Shown piece after piece: positions 46,102 through 55,444 of a stretch of 64,000 bases of DNA. Below the pieces are notes generated by a model, which was not told where the DNA came from, made no database searches, and was given only the letters and a program-made list of their open reading frames with translations. Location of the stretch: positions 77,743 through 141,742 of the forward strand of contig NZ_WUUS01000004.1 in NCBI RefSeq assembly GCF_009831625.1, given 5' to 3'. Every line of letters starts with the position of its first letter. The stretch's first letter is position 1. The position numbers were made by a program, and so were the translations under genes. Origin of the DNA: Halobaculum saliterrae. Lineage in GTDB: Archaea > Halobacteriota > Halobacteria > Halobacteriales > Haloferacaceae.

Positions 46102-47178
46102 ATGATCCAGGTTGGCGTCAACGGGTACGGCACGATCGGGAAGCGGGTCGCCGACGCGGTGGCCGCACAGCCCGACATGGCGCTGACGGGCGTCGCGAAG
46201 ACGCGCCCGAACTACGAGGCGGAGGCGGCGGTCCGGAAGGGGTACCCGCTGTACGCCGCGATCCCGGAGCGCGCGGACCTGTTCCACGACGCCGGGATCG
46301 ACCTCGCGGGCGAGGTCGAGGACATGGTGATGACCGCCGACGTGATCGTCGACACGACGCCCTCCGGCGTCGGCGCCGACAACCGCGAACTCTACGAACG
46401 ATACGACACGCCGGCCATCCTTCAGGGTGGGGAGGACGCCGACGTGGCGGACGTGAGTTTCAACGCCCGTTCGAACTACGACCTCGCGCGCGACGACGAC
46501 GTCGACACCGCCCGCGTCGTCTCCTGTAACACGACCGGGCTCTCGCGCCTGCTCACGCCGTTGATCGAGTCGTACGGCGTCGAGAAATCCCGCGTCACGC
46601 TGGTCCGCCGCGGTGGCGACCCCGGGCAGACATCGCGCGGGCCGATCAACGACATCCTTCCGGACCCGGCGACGATCCCCTCCCATCACGGACCGGACGT
46701 GAACACGATCATCCCCGACGTGGACATCGACACCCTCGGTGTGAAGGTGCCGGCGACGCTGATGCACCTCCACTCGGTGAACGTGACGCTGGATGAGGCG
46801 CCCTCGGCCGACGAGGTGCGCGACCTGCTCTCGGCCGAGTCGCGGCTGTTCCTCGTCCCCGAGGAGACGGGTATCGACGGGACGGGGAAGCTGAAGGAGT
46901 TCGCGATGGACACGGGCCGTCCCCGCGGCGACCTCTGGGAGAACTGCATCTGGGAACACTCCGTCTCGATGGAGGGCCGCGACCTCTACCTGTTCCAGTC
47001 GATCCATCAGGAGTCGGACGTGATCCCGGAGAACATCGACGCGATCCGAGCGCTCCTCGACTGGGAGGACCGCGAGACGAGCATGGCGACCACCGACGAG
47101 ACGCTCGGCGTCGGGCTGGAGTCGCTGTTCGACGGGCAGCGCAAGCGGGTCGTTCCCAAGAGCAACGGCGACGACTGA
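46102..47178 (+). CDS. gap: Type II glyceraldehyde-3-phosphate dehydrogenase
   Basis: A 358-residue archaeal-type GAPDH that converts glyceraldehyde 3-phosphate and phosphate to 1,3-bisphosphoglycerate. The NAD(P)-binding motif [12 protein letters not shown] is at 5-16, and the catalytic Cys142 is in [31 protein letters not shown] fits the phosphate-binding loop. The family is that of archaeal GapII, distant from bacterial GapA. pgk lies nearby on the other strand, with a phosphodiesterase gene between them; the same gap/pgk neighbourhood occurs in Haloferax, as I recall. It probably works mainly in gluconeogenesis. Confidence 0.95.
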   Translation: MIQVGVNGYGTIGKRVADAVAAQPDMALTGVAKTRPNYEAEAAVRKGYPLYAAIPERADLFHDAGIDLAGEVEDMVMTADVIVDTTPSGVGADNRELYERYDTPAILQGGEDADVADVSFNARSNYDLARDDDVDTARVVSCNTTGLSRLLTPLIESYGVEKSRVTLVRRGGDPGQTSRGPINDILPDPATIPSHHGPDVNTIIPDVDIDTLGVKVPATLMHLHSVNVTLDEAPSADEVRDLLSAESRLFLVPEETGIDGTGKLKEFAMDTGRPRGDLWENCIWEHSVSMEGRDLYLFQSIHQESDVIPENIDAIRALLDWEDRETSMATTDETLGVGLESLFDGQRKRVVPKSNGDD

Positions 47179-47269
47179 GGTGAGACCGACCGAAGTCCTC
47201 GTGAACGGGGCGAACGAGGGCACGCGGGACGAGCAGGGCGAGTCTCGCGGAGGGAGTCCTCGGGAAAAC

Positions 47270-47296
47270 GGCGGCGGACCCCGGAGGTCCGCCGCC
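47270..47296. terminator. 11-bp-arm hairpin between convergent genes
   Basis: GGCGGCGGACC, CCGGA and GGTCCGCCGCC form a perfect 11-bp stem with a 5-base loop. It lies after gap and before the end of the convergent phosphodiesterase gene. Archaeal termination rarely needs hairpins, but the position suits a bidirectional transcript end. Confidence 0.55.
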
Positions 47297-47368
47297 CACG
47301 AACGCGGCGTGACGCGAGCGGAGCGAGGCGACGGGAGCGCGACGGAGCGGTCCCTCCGCCGCGCTTGT

Positions 47369-47884
47369 CTACCCCAGATCGTGGACGGTCACGTCGCCGG
47401 ACTCCGTGTCGACGATCACCGCGGCCGGCTCCTCCTCTCGGCCGGGGATCGGCACGCCGCCGGGGTTGAGGTGGACGGTGCCCTCGCGATCCTCGTGGAC
47501 GCGCTCGTGGGTGTGGCCACGACAGACGTAGTCGTAGCTCCCGCTCGCGACCAGGGCGTCGACGATCGGCTCGCTGGTACCGTGGTAGACGGCGAACGCG
47601 GTCCCGTCGAGCGTCAGCGAGGCGAACTCGCCGTGGTAGGTGCCGAACGCATCGACGGCGTCGGCGAGGGCCCACTCGCCGTCGTTGTTGCCACGGACGG
47701 CGTGAAACTCCCAGTCGGCGCCCGAGGCGTCGACCGCGTCCGGATCGAACGGACTCGCGGAGAACGGCGCGACGATGTCGCCGCAGTGGATCACGGCGTC
47801 GGCGCCCGCGTCCGCGAACGCGTCGACCGCGGCCTCGACGTACTGTGCGTTGTCGTGGGTGTCGGAGACGACGCCGACGAGCAT
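47369..47884 (-). CDS. YfcE/MJ0936-type metallophosphoesterase
   Basis: A 171-residue calcineurin-like phosphodiesterase. All metal-binding motifs are present: VSDTHDN near the start, IHCGDIV, VRGNND and CRGHTHERVH. MJ0936 and YfcE act on phosphodiesters in vitro; cellular substrates are unknown. MLVGVVSDTHD is the likely start, with a longer frame upstream giving a basic extension. The gene lies between convergent gap and the same-strand pgk, downstream of pgk by about 70 bases. Confidence 0.87.
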   Translation of the reverse strand: MLVGVVSDTHDNAQYVEAAVDAFADAGADAVIHCGDIVAPFSASPFDPDAVDASGADWEFHAVRGNNDGEWALADAVDAFGTYHGEFASLTLDGTAFAVYHGTSEPIVDALVASGSYDYVCRGHTHERVHEDREGTVHLNPGGVPIPGREEEPAAVIVDTESGDVTVHDLG

Positions 47885-47952
47885 GGTCGCCAGATCGCGT
47901 CGCCGCCTAATCAACCGTCCGCCCGATCCGTTGTGGTCACCTCGGCTTCCTG

Positions 47953-49179
47953 TTACGCGTCGCGCTCCGCGCTTCGGATCAGCAGTTCGACCGCCGGCAG
48001 CGGCTCGCCGGTGAGGGCGCGGATGTACGCGCCGCCGGCGATAGACACGTGTGAGAAGTCGTCCTCGTCCATCCCGTACATGGTGATGGCGCGAGAGGTG
48101 TCGCCGCCGCCGACGACCGAGAAGCAGTCGGTCTCGGCGATGGCCTCCAGCACACCGACCGTCCCGACGCTGAATCGTTCGTCCTCGAAGACGCCCAGCG
48201 CGCCCTTCACGAACACGGCCTCGGAGTCGCGGATGACCGGCTCGTAGTCGGCAACGGTGTCGCTACCGATGTCGAGGAACGACTGGGTCTTCTCAACGAT
48301 ATCGTCGACTGCGACCTCGGCGCGCTCGCCGTCGGCGTCCGCGTACGCCAGATCCGACGCGAGCGTCACCTGATCCCGACGCTCGTCGAGCACCGAACGG
48401 ATCGTCTCCTCGTTGGCATCCCACTGCTCGTCGAACAGTTCGGTGTCGATGTCCTCGCCGACGGGGTAGCCGGCCGCCCGGAGGAACAACTCGCCGGCGA
48501 CGCCACCGAGGAGGAACCGGTCGACCTTCCCGTCGAGCGCCTCCATCACGCCGATCACGTCGGTCGCCTTCGTCCCGCCGACGACCATCGTCACGTCGCC
48601 GTCGAACTCGCGCTCGGCGATGGCGGTGTTCGCCTCGTACTCCGTCTCCATGACGCGACCCGCGTAGCTCGGGAGCCGCAGCGGGAACCCGACGAGCGAC
48701 GCGTGCTTTCGGTGGGCCGCCGAGTACGCGTCGTTGACGAACGCGTCGAACTCCGGTCCGAGCGTCTCGACGAAGTCGCTCGCGGCGTGTTCCTCGGGCT
48801 CCTTCTCCGGCAGTTCGTCGTCGGTCATCCGGGTGTTCTCCAGCAGGAGCACGTCGCCCGTGTCCAGATCCCGGACGGCGGCGAGCGCGTCGTCGCCGAA
48901 GGTGTCGGCGACGAAGTCCACGTCGACGCCGGCGTGCTCGGCGAGGATCTCGGCGTGCTGTTCCAGCGAGACGAAGGTGTCCCTCCCGGGACGGCCCTGA
49001 TGGGCCATGAGCGCGACGCGGTGGCCGGCCTCGGCGAGTTCCGCGACGGTCTCGGCGTGGCGGGAGAACCGGCGGTTGTCCTGTACGACGCCGTCCTCGA
49101 CCGGGGAGTTGAGGTCGAGACGGACGAGGACGCGCTGCTCGGCGGGGAGGTCGTCGAGAGTACGGAAGGAGCTCATCAT
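47953..49179 (-). CDS. pgk: Phosphoglycerate kinase
   Basis: A 408-residue phosphoglycerate kinase that interconverts 1,3-bisphosphoglycerate and 3-phosphoglycerate with ADP/ATP. Features include VLVRLDLNSPVEDG in the N-terminal substrate domain, VALMAHQGRPGRD, and the C-terminal nucleotide-site segment VVGGGDTSRAITMYG. The length is right for an archaeal enzyme. It starts MMSSFRTLDDL, with a second Met one codon later possible. It probably cooperates with the GAPDH on the other strand. The long spacer upstream (49180-49660) separates it from the ABC exporter. Confidence 0.95.
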   Translation of the reverse strand: MMSSFRTLDDLPAEQRVLVRLDLNSPVEDGVVQDNRRFSRHAETVAELAEAGHRVALMAHQGRPGRDTFVSLEQHAEILAEHAGVDVDFVADTFGDDALAAVRDLDTGDVLLLENTRMTDDELPEKEPEEHAASDFVETLGPEFDAFVNDAYSAAHRKHASLVGFPLRLPSYAGRVMETEYEANTAIAEREFDGDVTMVVGGTKATDVIGVMEALDGKVDRFLLGGVAGELFLRAAGYPVGEDIDTELFDEQWDANEETIRSVLDERRDQVTLASDLAYADADGERAEVAVDDIVEKTQSFLDIGSDTVADYEPVIRDSEAVFVKGALGVFEDERFSVGTVGVLEAIAETDCFSVVGGGDTSRAITMYGMDEDDFSHVSIAGGAYIRALTGEPLPAVELLIRSAERDA

Positions 49180-49660
49180 CCGGGGTGTCGGAGGTTATCG
49201 ACTTAGAAGGCGCGGATGGCACGAGCGCTGTCGCTCGAACGATGGCGAACAGGTGGCCGTGCTCGGGGCGAGGACGGGTCCGGTGTGGACGCCGACACCG
49301 TCGTCAGGACGCGCCGTCGGGCCACGCGCGCTCACGGCTGTCGCCGTTCGCATCGAGGCCTCCTTTGTCGGCCTCGCACTCCGCGTTCCGGCGCGCCGTC
49401 TCGGCTAGCGCATCGGCGATGCTGGTTCGGTATCGGTGAAGAAGGTTCACCCGCTTGCTCCGCTCGGTTCGCGCCTCGATCGCTGTGCGCGGGTCACTCC
49501 CGCCTCGATCGTGGGCGGCTCGGGCCGCGCGGCTTCCCCGCGCACACCTCGCCGTTCACGAGACCACAGGTCTCGTGAGCTCACAAATCGCAGAGCGATT
49601 TGTGAACGCCGGTTCTCCGAGGCCTCGGTCGCTCGCTGCGCTCGCTCCCCCGACCTCGCC
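49180..49660. other. 481-base spacer with structured palindromes
   Basis: No gene is seen. The right part (49473-49605) carries direct copies of gcctcgatcg, a 10-base inverted pair (TGTGCGCGGG 49484-49493 and CCCGCGCACA 49537-49546) and two tight hairpins. The left part is GC-rich spacer without clear coding signal. Confidence 0.7.
49556..49605. repeat. Twin palindromic hairpins
   Basis: The first hairpin is TCACGAGACC-aca-GGTCTCGTGA at 49556-49578 (10-bp arms). Two bases later TCACAAATCGC-aga-GCGATTTGTGA lies at 49581-49605 (11-bp arms). Both arms pair perfectly with 3-base loops. The AT-rich second hairpin is unlike the surrounding sequence. Confidence 0.92.
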
Positions 49661-51592
49661 TCAGTCGTCGCCGGCTTCCGCCTCGGTCCGCGAGGCGCGC
49701 TTCGCCGCGCGGTCGATGAACTCCTGGGGAAGCTCGTCGATCTCGCCGGCCTGCACGCCCCACAGGTGGCCGTAGAGGCCGTCCTCGCTCAACAGCTCCT
49801 CGTGGGTGCCGCGCTCGGCGATCCGGCCGTCCTCGAGGACGACGATCTGGTCGGCGTCCTTGATCGTCGAGAGACGGTGGGCGATGGCGAAGGTGGTGCG
49901 GTCCTCGGTGAGCTTGTCGATGGAGCGCTGGATGAGCATCTCCGTCTCCGTGTCGACGTCGGAGGTCGCCTCGTCGAGCACGAGGATCTCCGGGTCCTTC
50001 AGCATCGCGCGGGCGATGGAGAGGCGCTGGCGCTGCCCGCCGGAGAGCTTCACGCCGCGCTCGCCGATCTCGGTGTCGTAGCCCTCCGGCAGGTTCGTGA
50101 TGAACTTGTGGGCCTCCGCCGCCTTCGCGGCCTCGATCACCGCCTCGTCGTCGGCCTCGAAGGTCCCGTAGGCGATGTTGTCGCGGACCGTCCCGTAGAA
50201 CATGAACGTGTCCTGACTCACGTAGCCGAGCGACTGCCGCAGGCTCGGGATCGTCACGTCGCGGATGTCCTGTCCGTCGATCGTGATCGAGCCCTCGTTC
50301 ACGTCGTACATCCGGAGGAGGAGCTTGAGCACGGTCGACTTCCCGGCGCCGGTCGGGCCGACGAGCGCGAGGGTGTCGCCGCCGTCGACCTCGAAGGAGA
50401 TGTCGTCGACGATCGTCTCCCCCTCGTCGTAGCCGAACGTCACGTCGTCGTAGACGACCTCGCCGTCGTCGACGACGAGGTCTTCGGCGGCCGGGTCCTC
50501 GACGATGCGCGAGGGCGTGTCCATCAGGCCGAACAGGCGCGCGCTGGACGCGCGGGCGCGCTGGTACATGTTGATGATGGAGCCGAACTGCGCCATCGGC
50601 CAGATGAACCGCTGGGTGTAGAGGATGAACGTCGTGAACACGCCGACGGTCAACTCGTTGCCGCCGGTCAGCCAGAACGGCGCCTCGCCGAGCACCCAGA
50701 AGCCGCCGACCGCGAAGGTGATGACGAACCCGATACCGGCGATGACGCGCAGCGCGGGGAAGAACTTGATCCGGGTGGTGATCGCGTCCCAGTTGGCGTC
50801 GTAGTAGTCGTACGAGACGTCGTCGACGCGCTCGGATTCGAACCCCTCGGTGTTGAACGTCTTGATCACCTTGATGCCGCCGAGGTTGTTCTCCAGTCGC
50901 GAGTTGAGGTGACCGACCGTCTTGCGCACGTCGGCGTACTTCGGCTGGATCACGTCGATGAACTTCCAGGTCACGACGGCGATGACGGGCACCGGCAGAA
51001 GGGAGACGACTGCCAGCCGGGGGTTGAGCCAGAGCATGATGGCGGCGATCCCGATCACCATCACCGACAGGCGGAACGCGGAGTTCATGCCGTCGTTGAG
51101 GAACCGCTCCAGGCGATTCACGTCGTTCGAGAGCACGGACATCATCTCGCCGGTCTGCTTCTCGGCGAAGAAGTCCATGTTCAGCCGCTGCATCTTGTCG
51201 TAGGTGTCCGTCCGGATGTCGTGCTGGATGTTCTGGGCGAAGGAGTTCCAGCCGTAGTTGCGGATCCAGTGGAACACCGACCCGCCGAAGAACGCGAACG
51301 CGATGATGCCGACGGTGAACACCAACTGGTCCCGTGGACCGGTCGGGATGACGCTCGCGGGCACCAACGGGAGGTCGAACGGAACGTTCTGCTCGAACAC
51401 GGCGTCGATCGCGATCCCGAGGAGAAGCGGCGGGAGCAGATCGAGCACGCGCGCGGCGACGCTGCCGAAGAAGCCCAGCCCGAAGTACCGGAGGTTTCTG
51501 GACCCGTACTCCGAGAACAACCGCTTCATCGGATTATCCGTCTTCTCACGGATGTCCTCGAAGGGGTCGTCCTCGTCGGAGGGATGACTCAT
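49661..51592 (-). CDS. ABC transporter, fused permease/ATPase exporter
   Basis: A 643-residue half-transporter of the type I exporter class. The N-terminal part has six membrane helices (about 30-360), with a coupling segment near NPMKRLFSEYGSR. The C-terminal ATPase has Walker A GPTGAGKST, the Q-loop region YVSQDTFMFYG, the ABC signature LSGGQRQRLSIARAM, Walker B ILVLDEATSDVD, and the H-loop IAHRLST. A homodimer is expected. The cargo (lipid, drug or peptide) is not evident. The acidic C-terminus (ASRTEAEAGDD) and the tail are typical of halophile proteins. Confidence 0.93.
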   Translation of the reverse strand: MSHPSDEDDPFEDIREKTDNPMKRLFSEYGSRNLRYFGLGFFGSVAARVLDLLPPLLLGIAIDAVFEQNVPFDLPLVPASVIPTGPRDQLVFTVGIIAFAFFGGSVFHWIRNYGWNSFAQNIQHDIRTDTYDKMQRLNMDFFAEKQTGEMMSVLSNDVNRLERFLNDGMNSAFRLSVMVIGIAAIMLWLNPRLAVVSLLPVPVIAVVTWKFIDVIQPKYADVRKTVGHLNSRLENNLGGIKVIKTFNTEGFESERVDDVSYDYYDANWDAITTRIKFFPALRVIAGIGFVITFAVGGFWVLGEAPFWLTGGNELTVGVFTTFILYTQRFIWPMAQFGSIINMYQRARASSARLFGLMDTPSRIVEDPAAEDLVVDDGEVVYDDVTFGYDEGETIVDDISFEVDGGDTLALVGPTGAGKSTVLKLLLRMYDVNEGSITIDGQDIRDVTIPSLRQSLGYVSQDTFMFYGTVRDNIAYGTFEADDEAVIEAAKAAEAHKFITNLPEGYDTEIGERGVKLSGGQRQRLSIARAMLKDPEILVLDEATSDVDTETEMLIQRSIDKLTEDRTTFAIAHRLSTIKDADQIVVLEDGRIAERGTHEELLSEDGLYGHLWGVQAGEIDELPQEFIDRAAKRASRTEAEAGDD

Positions 51593-51693
51593 TACCTACT
51601 CTCAGCGACACCAACGCCCTAAACGGTTCGCTTCGAAACGAAACACCTCCGGTTCGGAACGGTCCCCTCTGCCACGATCCGCGGCGGCGACGC

Positions 51694-52188
51694 TCAGTAG
51701 TCGCCGGCGATCTCGACGGTGTCGCCCTCGCATACGCCGTGGTCGGTCGTCCAGCCGAACGGCACTTCGAGCACGTACTTCCCGGTTCCGCGGTACCGTT
51801 TCAGTTCGGACTCGCTCGTTCCCTCGGGCGGGAGTTCTGCGTGGTGGATCCGGGTGATCGTGCCGTTGGCGGCGACGAACACGATGTCGATCGGGAACGC
51901 CATGTCGCGCATCACGTACGCGTGGCTGTCCTCGTTGTCGTGGACGAACAGCATGCCCTCGTCCGGCCCGAGCGACTCGGTGTCGGAGAGTCCGGTGTAG
52001 CGCTTGTCGAAGGTGTCGGCGACCCTGGCGTCGACGCTGCCGAGTTCGGTGCCGCTCCCGTCGACGACGGTGACCGTCGTGCGCTCGTACTCGCCGTCGT
52101 TCGCGACGTTCGCCACGGTGCCGGTGCAGCCGGCGAGCACGACCAGGAGCGCGAGGAGCGCGGGGGCGACGCGGCGGCGGAGGGCCAT
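51694..52188 (-). CDS. DUF192 family lipoprotein
   Basis: A 164-residue exported protein. The N-terminus has a signal peptide with the lipobox LAGC (Cys at about residue 21), so it is probably a lipid-anchored protein outside the membrane. The DUF192 domain spans about 40-160, with the motif TGLSDTESLGPDEGMLFVHD and the conserved AFPIDIVFV. DUF192 has no confirmed function. The start ATG at 52188 is preferred to an upstream frame that overlaps the tRNA promoter region. Confidence 0.88.
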   Translation of the reverse strand: MALRRRVAPALLALLVVLAGCTGTVANVANDGEYERTTVTVVDGSGTELGSVDARVADTFDKRYTGLSDTESLGPDEGMLFVHDNEDSHAYVMRDMAFPIDIVFVAANGTITRIHHAELPPEGTSESELKRYRGTGKYVLEVPFGWTTDHGVCEGDTVEIAGDY

Positions 52189-52271
52189 ACCGACACAGTC
52201 GGGCGGCGATCGGGAAAGCGTATCGGGCGAAAGGTAAGCGTTATTCGAGCGCGGCCGGTGTGTCCGGGTAC

Positions 52272-52344
52272 GGGCTCGTGGTCTAGTGGTTATGACGCTT
52301 CCCTTACAAGGAAGAGATCGGTGGTTCAACTCCGCCCGAGCCCA
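52272..52344 (+). tRNA. tRNA-Val (anticodon UAC)
   Basis: The 73-base gene folds as a full cloverleaf. The acceptor stem is GGGCTCG/CGAGCCC. The anticodon loop TTACAAG has anticodon TAC, and the T arm is GGTGG-TTCAACT-CCGCC. It lacks an encoded CCA and ends with A as discriminator. No intron is seen. Confidence 0.95.
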
Positions 52345-52389
52345 CTCCTCCGCTTTAGACCCGTCGCCGACGGGGTGCCGAACGCGACG

Positions 52390-53745
52390 TTACTTCGCGG
52401 GAACGGGCTCCTCCGCGTAGGGGAAGTTCCCGATCGTCTCCTCGCGGAACGCCTCCTCGTCGAAGGAGTACTCGCCGTCGAAGAAGTCCATCAGCGTGTG
52501 GGTGTCGCGCATCGCGTTCTTGAGGCACGTCGAGGCCCCGGGCGACGGCGTGATGTTGAAGACGATGTCCTTGCCGACGATCTTCGCCTCCCCCATGTCG
52601 AGCGAGCGCTTCTCGGTGTCGACGATCTGCGGACGAACGCCGCCGTACCCCTTGGCGCGCTCGATGTCGTCGAGCTCGACGCTCGGAACGACCTTCCGAA
52701 CGTTCGGGAGGAACTGCTTCGGTCCCACCGCGGGGAGGTCGTACACGAGGTTCCGGAGCACGTACGGCAGGAGGATCCGGTCCGCGAGGATGGTGGCGTA
52801 GCTGAGGAACGACGCCGCGTTGAGCCCGAACACGTCGAGGAAGTCCGACACCGTCGAGACGCGCCCGCGTTCGAGAGCGGGAACGAGCTTCGCCGTCGGG
52901 CCGAACCGCGTCACGCTCGGGTCGTGCACGTCCGCGTCGCCGTGGACGGCCGCGAAGGGGAGCTTCTTCATCTGCAGCGTGTACACCTTGCCGTTCAGGA
53001 GATCGTCGGCGAGGAAGAAGCTGCCAGCCACGGGCAACAGGACCTTGTTCTGGCCGTACCCGAGCTCCTTCGCCATCTGGAGGCTGTGTGAACCGGCGGC
53101 GACGACCGCCGCCTGCGACTCGATCTCGCCTGCGGACGTCTCGAACGTGTAGCCGTCGGGGGTTGGCTCGACCGACGTGACCGCCGTTCCGGTCTTGATG
53201 TCGACGGTCGTCTCCTCGCTGGCCTCCTCGACGAACGACTCCGTCGTCTCGCCGTAGTCGACGACGTAGCCGTCGGGCGTCTGCAGCGCGAGCATCTCCG
53301 TGCCCGGGTCGCGCCCCTCGACGACCTTCGGCTCGATCTCGGCGATCTCGTCGCGGCCGATCGGCCGGAGCTTCGGGAAGAGGTCCCCGAACCCGTTCTC
53401 GTAGCGCTGTTCCAGCTTCTCGACTTCCTCGTCGCCGACGCCGAGCACCATCTTGCTGCGCTTGGCGTGCATCTCCCGGTCGGCGTCCTGATTCTCGAGG
53501 TAGCCGGCGAGCAGTTCGGCGCCCTCCTTCACCTCCTCGGCCTTCTCGAGGGTGTAGTTGGTCTCGATGTCCCCGAAGTGCAGGGTCTGGGAGTTGTTCG
53601 TGTGATGGGAGTTGATCGCGGCGACCTCCGGCTCCTTCTCGATCAGCGCGATCGACTCGATGTCGGTGAACTTCGCCGTCGTGTACAAGAGCGAGGCACC
53701 GCTGATTCCGCCGCCGACGATAACGAGGTCGTACGTGTCGGGCAT
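52390..53745 (-). CDS. mqo: Malate:quinone oxidoreductase-like FAD protein
   Basis: A 451-residue FAD enzyme with the dinucleotide-binding start YDLVIVGGGISGASLLY (residues 5-21). The block INSHHTNNSQTLHFGDIETNYT resembles the Mqo substrate region, and the end NITPSPGASTCLKNA contains the GAST signature of Mqo. Mqo oxidises malate to oxaloacetate and feeds electrons to quinone on the membrane; no membrane segment is visible, so it would be a peripheral protein. Related 2-hydroxy-acid oxidoreductases are alternatives. The gene is divergent from the SLC6-type transporter. Confidence 0.8.
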   Translation of the reverse strand: MPDTYDLVIVGGGISGASLLYTTAKFTDIESIALIEKEPEVAAINSHHTNNSQTLHFGDIETNYTLEKAEEVKEGAELLAGYLENQDADREMHAKRSKMVLGVGDEEVEKLEQRYENGFGDLFPKLRPIGRDEIAEIEPKVVEGRDPGTEMLALQTPDGYVVDYGETTESFVEEASEETTVDIKTGTAVTSVEPTPDGYTFETSAGEIESQAAVVAAGSHSLQMAKELGYGQNKVLLPVAGSFFLADDLLNGKVYTLQMKKLPFAAVHGDADVHDPSVTRFGPTAKLVPALERGRVSTVSDFLDVFGLNAASFLSYATILADRILLPYVLRNLVYDLPAVGPKQFLPNVRKVVPSVELDDIERAKGYGGVRPQIVDTEKRSLDMGEAKIVGKDIVFNITPSPGASTCLKNAMRDTHTLMDFFDGEYSFDEEAFREETIGNFPYAEEPVPAK

Positions 53746-53936
53746 TGTGGTGGGTACTACCTACACCGCGATACTGGAGGGTGATAACTCGTCTTCTTTG
53801 TGTCCGTTATTGCCGGCCGCCCGCCGGGCGACGAACGGCGTCTCGTCGCGCCGTTCGCCCTCCTGTGTCTCCCACGACAGGATTTACAACGGTCCGAAGG
53901 AATCATCAGTGTCAGCGGAATCCGTCAGGACGAACC

Positions 53937-55283
53937 ATGAGCGACCGGGAGACCTGGACGTCACGAGTCGGATTCATTCTCGCCGCCGTCGGCAGCGCGG
54001 TGGGGCTCGGAAACATCTGGTCGTTCCCCTTCCAGACCGCCTCCAACGGCGGGGCCGCGTTCCTCGTCGTCTACCTGCTGGCGGTGACCCTGATCGGGTT
54101 CCCGGTGATGCTCGGGGAGTTCGTCATCGGACGACGAAGCGAGCGCAACGCCGTCGAGGCGTTCCGGTCGCTCGGTTTCGGCGAGTGGTCGATCGTGGGC
54201 GGGCTGGGCGTTCTCGCGTCGTTCGTGACGCTGGCGTTCTACAGCGTCGTCGGGGGATGGGTGTTGAGCTACATCGTCGGCAGCGTCACCGGTGGCTACC
54301 TCGGCGACGCGGGCGCCTACTTCGCCGCCGTCTCCGCGGGTCCGATCACGGTCGCCGCCCACGCGGTGTTCATGGGGCTGACGATCGCGATCGTCGCGCT
54401 CGGCGTCACCGACGGTATCGAGCGCGCGACGAAGCTGATGGTGCCCGCGATCTTCGTTCTCATGGGCGGACTCGCCCTCTGGGTGAGTACTCTCGACGGC
54501 GCGGCCGAGGGATACGCGTACTACCTCTCCCCGGACGTTGGCGTGATCGCCGGCAACCTCGCGGGGATCGTTCCGCCGGCCGTCGGTCAGGCGTTCTTCA
54601 CCCTCTCGCTGGGGTTCGGTGTGATGATCGCCTACTCGTCGTACCTCGGGCGCGACGACAGTCTCCCGGCCGACGGGTCGGCGATCGTCGTGGTGAACAC
54701 GCTGGTCGCGCTGCTGGCGGGGTTCGTCGTCTTCCCGGTCCTGTTCGCGATCGAGGGCTCGATCCCCTCCTCGGGCGGGGCGGGCACGGCGTTCACGGCA
54801 CTCGCCGGCGCGTTCAGCCAGATCCCCGGCGGCCGGGTCATCGGTCTCGGCTTCTTCGTCGTGCTCCTACTGGCCGCGCTCTCCAGCTCGATCAGCCTCC
54901 TCGAGGTCCCCACGTCGTTCGTCGCCGACCGGACCGGGTACGACCGAACCCCGACCGCGCTGGGGCTCGGCGCGCTCGTCGCGCTCGTCGGCGTGCCGAC
55001 CGCGCTCGACACCGGCGTCCTCGGCTGGTACAACGACGTGGTGTTCAACCTGCTGCTGCCGCTGGCGGTGCTTTTCATCTCGCTGTTCGTCGGCTGGGTC
55101 GCCGACGACCAACTGGCGGCGGAGTTGAACCTCGGGAGCTCGTTCGGGAGCGGGTTCTCGTCGGTCTGGCTGTGGTGGGTCCGGATCGTGATCCCGGTCG
55201 CCATCGGGGGGACGCTGTTGCTCGGGATCCAGTCGCTGCTCGTGAAGGCGGGGGTCCTCGCGGCGCCCATCGTCCTCGGGTAG
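53937..55283 (+). CDS. Neurotransmitter:sodium symporter (SLC6) family transporter
   Basis: A 448-residue LeuT-fold transporter with about 11-12 membrane helices. The helix 1 signature GFILAAVGSAVGLGNIWSFP contains the unwound Na+ and substrate-binding region of this family; GFPVMLGEFVIGRRS follows in helix 2, and LLLAALSSSISLLEV in helix 8 is the Na2-site region. Prokaryotic members import amino acids with sodium; the substrate is unknown. The gap to the divergent Mqo-like gene is about 190 bases and contains both promoters. gatttacaac (53881-53890) is a possible TATA box. Confidence 0.9.
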   Translation: MSDRETWTSRVGFILAAVGSAVGLGNIWSFPFQTASNGGAAFLVVYLLAVTLIGFPVMLGEFVIGRRSERNAVEAFRSLGFGEWSIVGGLGVLASFVTLAFYSVVGGWVLSYIVGSVTGGYLGDAGAYFAAVSAGPITVAAHAVFMGLTIAIVALGVTDGIERATKLMVPAIFVLMGGLALWVSTLDGAAEGYAYYLSPDVGVIAGNLAGIVPPAVGQAFFTLSLGFGVMIAYSSYLGRDDSLPADGSAIVVVNTLVALLAGFVVFPVLFAIEGSIPSSGGAGTAFTALAGAFSQIPGGRVIGLGFFVVLLLAALSSSISLLEVPTSFVADRTGYDRTPTALGLGALVALVGVPTALDTGVLGWYNDVVFNLLLPLAVLFISLFVGWVADDQLAAELNLGSSFGSGFSSVWLWWVRIVIPVAIGGTLLLGIQSLLVKAGVLAAPIVLG

Positions 55284-55444
55284 TCGGGTCGCCTTCCCGG
55301 GGAACTCGCTCGGCGGACGATCCCGGTGCCGCGACTGAATCCCGGTTGATCCGAGTTGAGGTGGACGAATGAACACACCTCCTTTTATCGCTCGCGACGG
55401 TACGTTCTCCCCATGCACGAACGCACCTGCGGGGGGAAGCCACG

